Positions 1 to 5,877 of a stretch of DNA of 5,877 nucleotides are shown one piece after another; the first letter of the stretch is position 1, and each line of letters begins with the position of its first letter. The stretch comes from Anaerolinea sp. (GTDB taxonomy: Bacteria; Chloroflexota; Anaerolineae; Anaerolineales; Villigracilaceae), in contig DYNS01000198.1 of NCBI GenBank assembly GCA_020720965.1, forward strand, positions 1-5,877, in the 5' to 3' direction. A program made the translations under genes and the position numbers. The notes beneath the pieces were generated by a model. The model saw only the letters and a program-made list of their open reading frames with translations, was not told where the DNA came from and searched no databases.

Positions 1-1360
1 GAGTGGCGGCGGGGGCTTGGGTGGCTGCCGGGGCGCTGCGGGTCGGGGTTGGGGAGGCGGCTATCGGCGTGAGGGGTTGGGATGCTTCAAAGAGCGGGTA
101 AACCTCCACGGAGCGGTAGCCTGCCGAAGCGGCGGAAGTGAACAATCCCACGCATCCCTGTGCGCTTTGCAGTGGCACATCCCGGGCGATGAGCGTTTCG
201 TCTAAAAAGATGTCGTAGGATGTTTCGCCGGAGAAGATTTGCAGGGTGTGATGGGTGGTTTCTGGCGGGGGCAGGTTGGCAAAGCCCTGGCGGTTGAAGG
301 CGCCTTTTCCGTCAAAGTAGCCCCAAATGAGGGCGTCTGTTTCATCGGAGTAGCGCACAACCTGCGCCCCGTTGATTTGATAGGGCGAAGGCATATTGAA
401 GAGCAATCCCGCGCCCTGCCCGGAGATGTGTTGAAAGTTGACCCGCAGGGTAAAGTTTTGGAAGGTGCTGGTTTCGTAGCCCATCCCGGCGTTTTGGGCA
501 GCGGGGTCGTTTTGTAGCATCTGCTTATCGGTAATGTTCCAACTGCCGCTAAAGGGAACCCAACCCGCGCCGCCGGGGTCCTGGTCAAAGTCGCTGGCGT
601 AAACCATGTCGCCGGGGTTTGGGTTGTCGGCGGCGGTGAGTTTGAAGGTGTCGAAGACTGCCGGACCCAGGGCGTAGAAGCCAATTAGCCCGTCTTGGTA
701 AATGAGCGGGCGGTTTTCTATCATCCTTTGCCCGTTGACCTGAACGAGGTAATGTTCTTCGTACACGTATAAATCCAGGCGGAATTCGGTGGTGTTGATG
801 GGCAGGCGCACTTGCTCTTGTATGACGAAACTGCCGTTTTCGTCCATGTAGCCGGAGACGAGTTCCAGGGTTTCTGCATCCGGGCGGGAGAGATAGACGC
901 GGTGTTGTTTTTCGGTGAGGGTGGGGTATTGGGCATTGAAACTGATTCCCGCTGCCCGTGAGTCTTTTTTGAGGGTGATGTAAACGCTGGCGTGGTAGGA
1001 AGTATCCTCCGGCAGTTTGAATGGTATGTGAATTTGTGCCACACCTTCCCCGCCTACGGTTTGCGCCAATGTGCCGGTGCGAATGCTCCAAACGCCCTCG
1101 CCTACGAACCAACGCCGAAGGTTTACCTCTTCAAAGGATTGTTCGTAAGGCAGGGTGTAGGTGGTGAATTTTTGCCTGGGTGCCAACAAAATCTGAAAGG
1201 TTGCCAATAGCGCAAGCGCCCCTATCAACAAACCGCCGGCTGCCAGCAGGGCGCGGTTGCTGGGTAAGCCCGGAATCCGCGTCCGCAGGCTGTTGAGCAG
1301 GTTCTCCAGCCTTGCCAGGTGTGGTTGAAGTTGTTGGAGCAGGGGAGTTATCGCTTTCAT
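1..1360 (-). CDS. Membrane-anchored protein with two tandem LamG/concanavalin-like beta-sandwich domains (partial, 3' end missing)
   Basis: The frame starting at the ATG at 1360-1358 stays open for 453 codons to the window edge, so the C-terminus is missing. Visible parts: a short Leu/Arg-rich cytosolic N-terminus (1-35); one hydrophobic helix (about 36-59) followed by PRQK, likely a signal anchor; a first beta-sandwich (about 66-243); a second (about 252-425); and a Pro/Thr/Ala-rich stretch (430-453), the usual look of a linker to a further domain. The two sandwiches are recognisably related: each opens with an acidic-aromatic turn, then W and a G-x-W-x-I-like strand, has a central GYxDxxGxF-like hairpin (170-178 and 347-355), and closes with a GxxGF/L strand. 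The fold resembles LamG/DUF1080-type jelly rolls, which usually bind glycans; no catalytic residues can be assigned. The start has only a weak GAAG upstream, but no ATG, GTG or TTG lies in frame in the 65-base gap. It follows the membrane protein gene on the same strand. The frame is convincing; the function is not established. Confidence 0.85.
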   Translation of the reverse strand, partial: MKAITPLLQQLQPHLARLENLLNSLRTRIPGLPSNRALLAAGGLLIGALALLATFQILLAPRQKFTTYTLPYEQSFEEVNLRRWFVGEGVWSIRTGTLAQTVGGEGVAQIHIPFKLPEDTSYHASVYITLKKDSRAAGISFNAQYPTLTEKQHRVYLSRPDAETLELVSGYMDENGSFVIQEQVRLPINTTEFRLDLYVYEEHYLVQVNGQRMIENRPLIYQDGLIGFYALGPAVFDTFKLTAADNPNPGDMVYASDFDQDPGGAGWVPFSGSWNITDKQMLQNDPAAQNAGMGYETSTFQNFTLRVNFQHISGQGAGLLFNMPSPYQINGAQVVRYSDETDALIWGYFDGKGAFNRQGFANLPPPETTHHTLQIFSGETSYDIFLDETLIARDVPLQSAQGCVGLFTSAASAGYRSVEVYPLFEASQPLTPIAASPTPTRSAPAATQAPAAT

Positions 1361-1425
1361 GGCTTCATTGTATGTTGCGGGTTGCGTGTAAAAAATTGCA
1401 AACTCATATAGGATGGTTCTGTCAC

Positions 1426-4269
1426 CTACGGCGCTTCGCCCTCAATTGCCACAGCACCGCAGCACAATTCCGCCTCTGTCAGCAGTTGCACGTTGTCTGG
1501 AAGGGCAAGAGTCTGGAATTCTTCTTCCGGGAGGATGAGAAGCCCCTCCACCAACAGCGGTGCTGAGTCTAATTTGTCGAAGTACAGGGTAAATTTGCCT
1601 TTTTTTGCGTCAAAAGTGCCCAGGTCAAAAAACTGATATTTGGTGTTAATCACCACCACGTTGGTTGGAATGAGCCTGCCTAAATCCGCAACGCTGAAGG
1701 CGCTAATATCCATCGCCTGTCGTTGGGAAGAAAAGACAAAACGCTTGTCAAAAAAGCCCAGGTTGGCGGGTTTGGAGTTGAGCAGGATGTATTGCGGCTG
1801 CGGGTAAAACTTTGCTTCCAGGCTCAGCTCGTTCATCGAAGCCGCCCCGCGCATCAGCAGGCGATATTGACCGCTTTCTGGCACGTTCACATCCACCCTA
1901 AACTGCGTGGGGCGCGGAATGCCGATAAAGCCGCCCGTAATCGTCCCCCACAAACCAGGGGTTATCATGTTCAGGCGGTTGTACTTGCTATCCGAAAAAA
2001 ATTGGAACAACCGGAACATGGGAGAAAGGTAATAGGCGCTGGAAATCATGTTCGGGTTAAAGGCAATGGTTGTACCAATGGGCTTAAAAAACTGGGTGGG
2101 ATGCTGTTTCAGGTACAAATTCAGCATCGAATCCTGCACATCCGAGGAAATCAGCGCCATTTGTTCGTCTGTTTCCAGGTCGCCGACTACCATCGGGTAG
2201 CGCAGGTCGTAGTAGCGGGTTAAATCCAACCGGCGCGAGAGAATCTGAATAAAGGCGCTCCAATTCGTGTCAATGTACAGCGGAACCCGCTCGGCTTGGG
2301 GCAGGTCGGTGAACTCATACAAGGCATAACTCTCGTTTTCAAACAACTTACTCACATAACCATCCCGCCGGTCTAACTCTGGCAAAATAATCCGCTCCAC
2401 CTCGCGCAGGTACTCCTGCCCGCCCACCGGGTTGGCAATTAACTCCTTGTTCACCACGATATAGCGCAAACCCAAATCGCGGGCAATGTTCACCCACCAA
2501 CCCTGCTGATAGTACATCGCTCTCAGCAGCAAAAAAAACTCATGCTTATTATCCGAATCGCCGGTGAGCCCGTAGTAAAAACTGGGCAAATCCAGGTAGT
2601 AAATATGGAACTTGTCTATAAATTTGTGTTCCACCCCGTTTATGTCCAAAATCGTTTTGGCTGTTTCGGTAGGGGGTAGCACAACCACCTTGCCGGGCGG
2701 CAGTTGCAGCAGGTAATTTTTCACTTCTTTCAGGGGTCCCACCGGGTAAGGGGTCAGGAAGTGGTCAAAATCGCCGCTGGAAAAAACCATCCGGTAAGAA
2801 GAAACCATTAACATGGGGATGAAAAAAAGAATCAGCGCGGCGAGGGGCGCCCACCGTTGTAGATTCTGCCTCCCTGCCGCCTGCCCGCCGTTAAAAAATC
2901 GTCTTCCCACTGCCGCGCTGCCCGTTTCATACGCCCACACAAAGCCGATGGATACCAGCACGCAAGCCATCATAAACATAATCAACTCAAAGCGATGCGG
3001 AAAGCGTAACACTTGCACCACCGTTGCCAGCAGTTTCACCACCAGGTCGCCGGGCAGGCTTTGGGTTCCATTGGCAAAATTGCTGATGAAGGCAATGGTA
3101 CGGTGAAAAGTCGGCGCCCAAGCGGCGCCGGAATAACCCAGGGTTGCCCACATGGAAAAGACGATGTTCGTATAGACCACTGCCATAAAAGCCCGGAGAG
3201 GCTCGGTGTTAAAAATCTCTTTGCGGGCAGGTTTATACAGCAGGGGCAAAAACATCAGAACCATATAAGCCAGGTTGCTCCAGCGAGGCTCCTTGGCGAG
3301 ATAATCGCCGGTGAGTTCCTTGTCCATAATGCCTGCCATATCAAAAGCCAGCACATGCCCCAGTGAAATGGAAGCATCCTGAATAAAGTAATAATCTGCC
3401 GGAACCGTCTCGGAGAGATTCGGCACCCCGCGCAGGGCATAGAACTTTACAAAGGCTCCGTAGGGCGCGAGGGTGAAGGCTCCCAGCATGACAAATGCGC
3501 CAATGCTGCGCCAAAAGCGCACTTGCACAAAAAGGCGCTTCCAATCCCGCCGAAAGAGTTGAAAGCCGCTTATCCAGGCACGCCAGCGCAGCAAATTTCG
3601 CCAGGATTGGTCCCTGATGGCTTGCAACCCATCCAGCAGGATGAGAGTCAGCACCGTCAGCGCCATGTAAAGCCCAAAGAGCACCAGGTAATGCACCGCC
3701 GGGTTGAATAAAGTCACCAGGCAGGCAATGATGATGGGTTTGTAGGGTTTGCGCTGCGGGAAGATGAGTCCGTCCGTCATCAGCACGGCGGCAACCAAAA
3801 AGAGTGAAAATCCCAGAATGAGGGTGTAAAAATGGGTGATTTTGGCGTAGGTCATCATTAAAAAGATGAACAGTACCGGCGCCGCCGAAAGGGTGTAAAC
3901 CCTTTCCGGCTTGTATTGGGGTAAAACCCGCGCCAAAAAACCTGCCGTCACCAGGTATGCCAGGTAAGTAATGCCGGGGATGACCAGTACCATGGCAAAG
4001 GGTAAGATTTTGTAATAGCGCATCCAGGTTGTGAGGAAGGCATACCGCACCCGAAACTCGTACCCGTTGGTAAGCTGGTTAAATTTTCCCTCGGCTTGCT
4101 CAATTAACTGGCTTTGTGGGTTAAAAAACGGCACCAACTCATCCCCATTAATCACCGCTTCGCCGCTGAGTACGAGCGGAATATTGAAGATGACATTGCG
4201 GAAGATGAGCGCAAAAAGCGCAAAATAGGCAATTCCGACCCCGATGGCAATTTTGCGGGTGGCGGGCAT
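1426..4269 (-). CDS. Large polytopic membrane protein, GT-C glycosyltransferase-like, with exported C-terminal region
   Basis: The product has 947 residues. The N-terminal half has about 11 hydrophobic helices (near 7-30, 90-112, 124-141, 146-167, 178-195, 196-213, 256-276, 331-346, 358-378, 426-446, 473-491). Basic loops at 113-123, 170-178, 214-255, 346-358 and 450-472 fit a cytosolic N-terminus and an exported C-terminus. The first outer loop carries NGDE (41-44), the position of the acidic catalytic motif in GT-C enzymes that use lipid-linked sugars. RFPHRF (422-427) resembles the R-x-P-x-R-F motif of YfhO-like and related membrane families. Residues 495-660 look like the alpha/beta part following YfhO/GT-C cores (LPPGKVVVLPP, LGLRYIVVNKEL, YALYEF). 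Residues 785-915 look like a carbohydrate-binding-type beta-sandwich (VPESGQYRLLMRG, then GKFTLYFD). The ATG at 4269 is chosen because AAAGAG lies 7 bases upstream; a TTG at 4317 would add 16 residues and overlap the preceding gene. Donor, acceptor and activity are unknown; a non-catalytic role is possible. Confidence 0.85.
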   Translation of the reverse strand: MPATRKIAIGVGIAYFALFALIFRNVIFNIPLVLSGEAVINGDELVPFFNPQSQLIEQAEGKFNQLTNGYEFRVRYAFLTTWMRYYKILPFAMVLVIPGITYLAYLVTAGFLARVLPQYKPERVYTLSAAPVLFIFLMMTYAKITHFYTLILGFSLFLVAAVLMTDGLIFPQRKPYKPIIIACLVTLFNPAVHYLVLFGLYMALTVLTLILLDGLQAIRDQSWRNLLRWRAWISGFQLFRRDWKRLFVQVRFWRSIGAFVMLGAFTLAPYGAFVKFYALRGVPNLSETVPADYYFIQDASISLGHVLAFDMAGIMDKELTGDYLAKEPRWSNLAYMVLMFLPLLYKPARKEIFNTEPLRAFMAVVYTNIVFSMWATLGYSGAAWAPTFHRTIAFISNFANGTQSLPGDLVVKLLATVVQVLRFPHRFELIMFMMACVLVSIGFVWAYETGSAAVGRRFFNGGQAAGRQNLQRWAPLAALILFFIPMLMVSSYRMVFSSGDFDHFLTPYPVGPLKEVKNYLLQLPPGKVVVLPPTETAKTILDINGVEHKFIDKFHIYYLDLPSFYYGLTGDSDNKHEFFLLLRAMYYQQGWWVNIARDLGLRYIVVNKELIANPVGGQEYLREVERIILPELDRRDGYVSKLFENESYALYEFTDLPQAERVPLYIDTNWSAFIQILSRRLDLTRYYDLRYPMVVGDLETDEQMALISSDVQDSMLNLYLKQHPTQFFKPIGTTIAFNPNMISSAYYLSPMFRLFQFFSDSKYNRLNMITPGLWGTITGGFIGIPRPTQFRVDVNVPESGQYRLLMRGAASMNELSLEAKFYPQPQYILLNSKPANLGFFDKRFVFSSQRQAMDISAFSVADLGRLIPTNVVVINTKYQFFDLGTFDAKKGKFTLYFDKLDSAPLLVEGLLILPEEEFQTLALPDNVQLLTEAELCCGAVAIEGEAP

Positions 4270-4276
4270 GGCTTGG

Positions 4277-4282
4277 CTCTTT
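4277..4282 (-). promoter_or_regulatory. Ribosome binding site deciding the start of the membrane protein gene
   Basis: Read on the minus strand, AAAGAG sits in the 16-base gap after the pyruvyl transferase stop codon and 7 bases before the ATG at 4269. It supports that ATG over the in-frame TTG at 4317, and suggests the two genes are translated from one message. Confidence 0.55.
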
Positions 4283-4285
4283 GGC

Positions 4286-5416
4286 TTAGTGGGCAATGCG
4301 CTCTCGCACTTCACCAAAGTAAGAGTCCAATTCGGCGCGTAGGGCGGCGCTACGGGCAGTTAAATGCTCGTGCAGAAACTCTCTCTCTCGCCAAACGGCT
4401 TGCAGCCCCTCCTGTAGAGTCTTTGCCCCAAAGGGTTGGTTGATGTTCAGGCTGTGGGCGCTCATCCCCAGGTATTCCACCAACTCCTGCACTTTCACGT
4501 CATATACCAGCCCAAAGAAAGGCTTACCCAAAATGGCGGCAAGGACCAGGGTATGCAACCGCTCTGCCAGCACAAGGTGACAGCTCGAAATAATCTCAGC
4601 CGCCTCTTGCGCGGTCTGCGGCTCGTGCAAGACATGCGGAATGGCGGGGATGCGCCGAAAGAAATCCTTTAGCACGGTCAGGTCATCGTTGGTTTTGAAC
4701 TTGCTCTGCATCGGCAGGGCGTGCAGAGTGAGCGGGGTAACTGCGGGTAGTTGGATAAGGGCTTCCGCCAGGTTTTGCAAAAAAACCTCCCAGGCGGCGC
4801 GGTTTTCAATGTCGTAGTTCAGGTTCAGCGCCAGGTGCAAACTATCGGCGGGTGGGGTAGCGGGGAGGCGGAGAAGGGCTTGGGGTCGGTTGGCAAAGAC
4901 GGCATCTGGCACGCGGCGCACTTTGGCGGCGGGGATTCCCAATTTTAGGCAGGTATGCAGTGATTTATCATCCCGTACGGAGAGAAAATCCACCTGCTGC
5001 AATATCATCCGCGCCAGGCGCTCGCCCCCCGGCGAGAGTAGGGGACCGACCCCAATGTTGCTCATCAACACTTTTTTGCGGGCTACCTGTTTGGTAAAGG
5101 TGACGGATGCCAAAATCATCCCCAGGGTGGCATAGCGGTTGCGCCCAACGCTGGCATACAGCTCTTTGATGATGCTCCCGCCGCCAAAAAAGAGCAGGTC
5201 GGAAGTAAGCAAATGCCCCAAAAAACGGGGCAGTTGGCGGGTGGTATGAAAAGTTTCCAGGTGAAAGCGGGGGCGCAGCATTCCAACGGTAAATTCCGGG
5301 TCGTAGGAATTCACCGCGTAACGATGCTCTTCTCCCAATTGAGAGAGAAAAGTTTCCAATAACAATTCGTCCCCAATGTTAAATTGCCCATGCGTGCCGA
5401 GGAAAGTAATTTTCAT
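4286..5416 (-). CDS. Polysaccharide pyruvyl transferase family protein (CsaB-like)
   Basis: This complete 376-residue protein matches the polysaccharide pyruvyl transferase family, whose members move pyruvate from phosphoenolpyruvate onto a sugar of a cell-wall or capsular glycan to form a ketal. Visible features: an N-terminal beta strand and NIGDELLL turn (13-20); the glycine-rich GGGSIIKE (78-85) after a LLFF strand; GVGPL (122-126); SVRDDKS (146-152), matching the family's S-x-R-D/E-x-x-S; PDAVF (170-174); and the C-terminal signature ERLHTLVLAAILGKP (285-299) followed by YDVKV (305-309), with the conserved Arg286 and His288. There is no signal peptide or membrane helix, so it should be cytosolic. 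Length is normal for the family. The ATG at 5416 has AAAGGA 8 bases upstream. The next gene, for a GT-C-like membrane protein, starts 16 bases after the stop, which suggests work on the same surface glycan. In Bacillus anthracis CsaB pyruvylates the polymer that binds SLH-domain proteins; the substrate here is unknown, and other family members act on other polysaccharides. Confidence 0.9.
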   Translation of the reverse strand: MKITFLGTHGQFNIGDELLLETFLSQLGEEHRYAVNSYDPEFTVGMLRPRFHLETFHTTRQLPRFLGHLLTSDLLFFGGGSIIKELYASVGRNRYATLGMILASVTFTKQVARKKVLMSNIGVGPLLSPGGERLARMILQQVDFLSVRDDKSLHTCLKLGIPAAKVRRVPDAVFANRPQALLRLPATPPADSLHLALNLNYDIENRAAWEVFLQNLAEALIQLPAVTPLTLHALPMQSKFKTNDDLTVLKDFFRRIPAIPHVLHEPQTAQEAAEIISSCHLVLAERLHTLVLAAILGKPFFGLVYDVKVQELVEYLGMSAHSLNINQPFGAKTLQEGLQAVWREREFLHEHLTARSAALRAELDSYFGEVRERIAH

Positions 5417-5424
5417 GGCTTTTT

Positions 5425-5430
5425 TCCTTT
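5425..5430 (-). promoter_or_regulatory. Ribosome binding site of the pyruvyl transferase gene
   Basis: Minus-strand AAAGGA, followed by an A-rich spacer of 8 bases, precedes the ATG at 5416. Its match and spacing support this start. Confidence 0.65.
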
Positions 5431-5436
5431 GGGCGC

Positions 5437-5456
5437 ATCATAGCCCCATTTGGGGC
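5437..5456 (-). promoter_or_regulatory. Palindrome next to a -10-like hexamer, possible promoter/operator
   Basis: The perfect inverted repeat GCCCCA-TT-TGGGGC (5443-5456) lies in the only gap between the xylulokinase and the pyruvyl transferase. On the minus strand it is directly followed by TATGAT (5442-5437), one base from the TATAAT consensus and about 20 bases upstream of the start codon. No convincing -35 element is found at normal spacing. No T-run follows the repeat, so it does not look like an intrinsic terminator. It could be an operator overlapping a promoter, or chance in a GC-rich gap. Confidence 0.3.
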
Positions 5457-5483
5457 GGGCAATACTATCAGGATGATTACAGG

Positions 5484-5877
5484 CTAAGAAGCTAACTGGG
5501 TAAAGGTGGATGTCAGCGCCGGGTATAGATTGCGATATAGCGGATATATTTGCGCGTAGGCGCTTGCCCGCTCCGGGTTGGGGAGGGTTCTACCCGTTAC
5601 CTGTATTGCCGTTTCGCAGGCTTTTTCCACGCTGAGGAAGGCTCCTGCCCCGGTTGCCGCCAACAGCGCTGCGCCATACGCCGCGCCCTCGGTCGTGTTC
5701 ACCGTCACCAGCTCGCAGTTCAACACATCTGCCAAAATTTGCTGCCAAAGCGGGCTTTTTGCCCCCCCACCAGAAACCCGCACCTGATGGATTTCTCCCA
5801 GCCCGGCGGTTTGCATCAGCGTAAACGAATCTTTTAGCCCAAACGCCACCCCCTCCAGCACGGCGCGGGTGAGATGC
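5484..5877 (-). CDS. xylB: Xylulokinase, C-terminal fragment (5' end outside the window)
   Basis: The last 130 residues of an FGGY-family sugar kinase enter from the right edge; the full enzyme is normally about 500 residues. Visible landmarks of the C-terminal FGGY domain: HLTRAVLEGVAFGLKDS at the edge, the glycine-rich nucleotide-binding loop SGGGAKSPLW (35-44 of the visible part), ILADVLN, and the helix EGAAYGAALLAATGAG (63-78). The HLTRA...EGVAFGLKD and GGGAKSPLW...E-x-AAYGAA patterns are typical of xylulokinase, which phosphorylates D-xylulose with ATP to D-xylulose 5-phosphate in the cytosol for the pentose phosphate pathway. A closely related FGGY kinase (for example ribulokinase-like) cannot be fully excluded without the substrate-binding N-terminal half. 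The frame is intact to the TAG stop. It lies 67 bases upstream of the pyruvyl transferase on the same strand; a functional link between them is not evident. Confidence 0.88.
   Translation of the reverse strand, partial: HLTRAVLEGVAFGLKDSFTLMQTAGLGEIHQVRVSGGGAKSPLWQQILADVLNCELVTVNTTEGAAYGAALLAATGAGAFLSVEKACETAIQVTGRTLPNPERASAYAQIYPLYRNLYPALTSTFTQLAS

Noticed and set aside
202..1112. Stop-bounded minus-strand frames at 202-684, 585-1112 and 721-1044
   Set aside because: They lie in other frames of the continuous coding frame from 1360 to the window edge. Their translations are low-complexity (Pro/Arg/Thr-rich) with no recognisable domain, whereas the long frame gives a membrane anchor and two coherent beta-sandwich domains.
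1361..1425. Possible promoter before the tandem beta-sandwich gene (minus-strand TACAAT near the start codon, T6 run upstream)
   Set aside because: The hexamer lies only about 5 bases from the ATG, no -35 element is found at suitable spacing, and no hairpin precedes the T-run to make a terminator. Read-through from the preceding gene is the simpler view.
1723..2223. Plus-strand open frame of 166 codons
   Set aside because: It is antisense to the well-supported membrane protein gene, has a composition typical of an antisense shadow, and shows no domain. The other plus-strand frames (for example 239-517, 3013-3366, 4114-4443, 5550-5837) were rejected for the same reason.
1600..2827. Homopolymer runs of 7-8 A or T inside the membrane protein gene (1600-1606, 1995-2001, 2531-2538, 2822-2828), considered as frameshift sites
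   Set aside because: The reading frame continues intact through every run and encodes ordinary Phe- or Lys-containing segments. No alternative frame continues usefully and no stimulatory structure was seen.
3948..3968. Repeated CCAGGTA in tandem-like spacing
   Set aside because: On the coding strand this is simply the codons for a Tyr-Leu-Ala-Tyr-Leu stretch in a membrane helix; it does not form an array.
5443..5456. Palindrome considered as an intrinsic terminator for the xylulokinase gene
   Set aside because: The stem is only 5-6 base pairs and is not followed by a T-run in the direction of transcription.

Overview
The window reads as a compact bacterial chromosome segment with every recognisable gene on the minus strand. 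Read in the direction of transcription (high to low coordinates) it holds four genes: the 3' end of a xylulokinase gene, a complete polysaccharide pyruvyl transferase-family gene, a complete gene for a large multi-spanning membrane protein resembling GT-C glycosyltransferases, and the 5' part of a gene for a membrane-anchored protein with two tandem beta-sandwich (LamG/concanavalin-like) domains. The last gene runs off the left edge of the window without a stop. No RNA gene, mobile element, CRISPR array or long DNA repeat was seen.

The organism cannot be fixed from this sequence alone. Moderate-to-high GC, Shine-Dalgarno-like sites, a Pro/Thr/Ala-rich linker after extracellular beta-sandwich domains, and a very large GT-C-like protein with an exported C-terminal part would all suit an environmental member of the Chloroflexota (Anaerolineae-like). 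This is an impression, not a demonstration.

Layout: 5877-5484 is the xylulokinase C-terminus, entering from the right. The 67-base gap at 5483-5417 holds a perfect short palindrome, a -10-like hexamer and a good ribosome binding site, so a new transcription unit could begin here. 5416-4286 is the pyruvyl transferase. Sixteen bases later, with a ribosome binding site inside the gap, 4269-1426 encodes the 947-residue membrane protein. After a 65-base gap, 1360-1 encodes the tandem beta-sandwich protein (453 codons visible).

The three downstream genes plausibly act together at the cell surface. A cytosolic enzyme would add pyruvate ketals to a glycan precursor, a polytopic membrane enzyme would transfer lipid-linked sugars outside the membrane, and an anchored protein with glycan-binding-type folds would sit on the outer face. 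The family assignments rest on visible motifs; the joint pathway is inference from gene order and spacing. The xylulokinase belongs to pentose metabolism and is probably the end of a separate unit.
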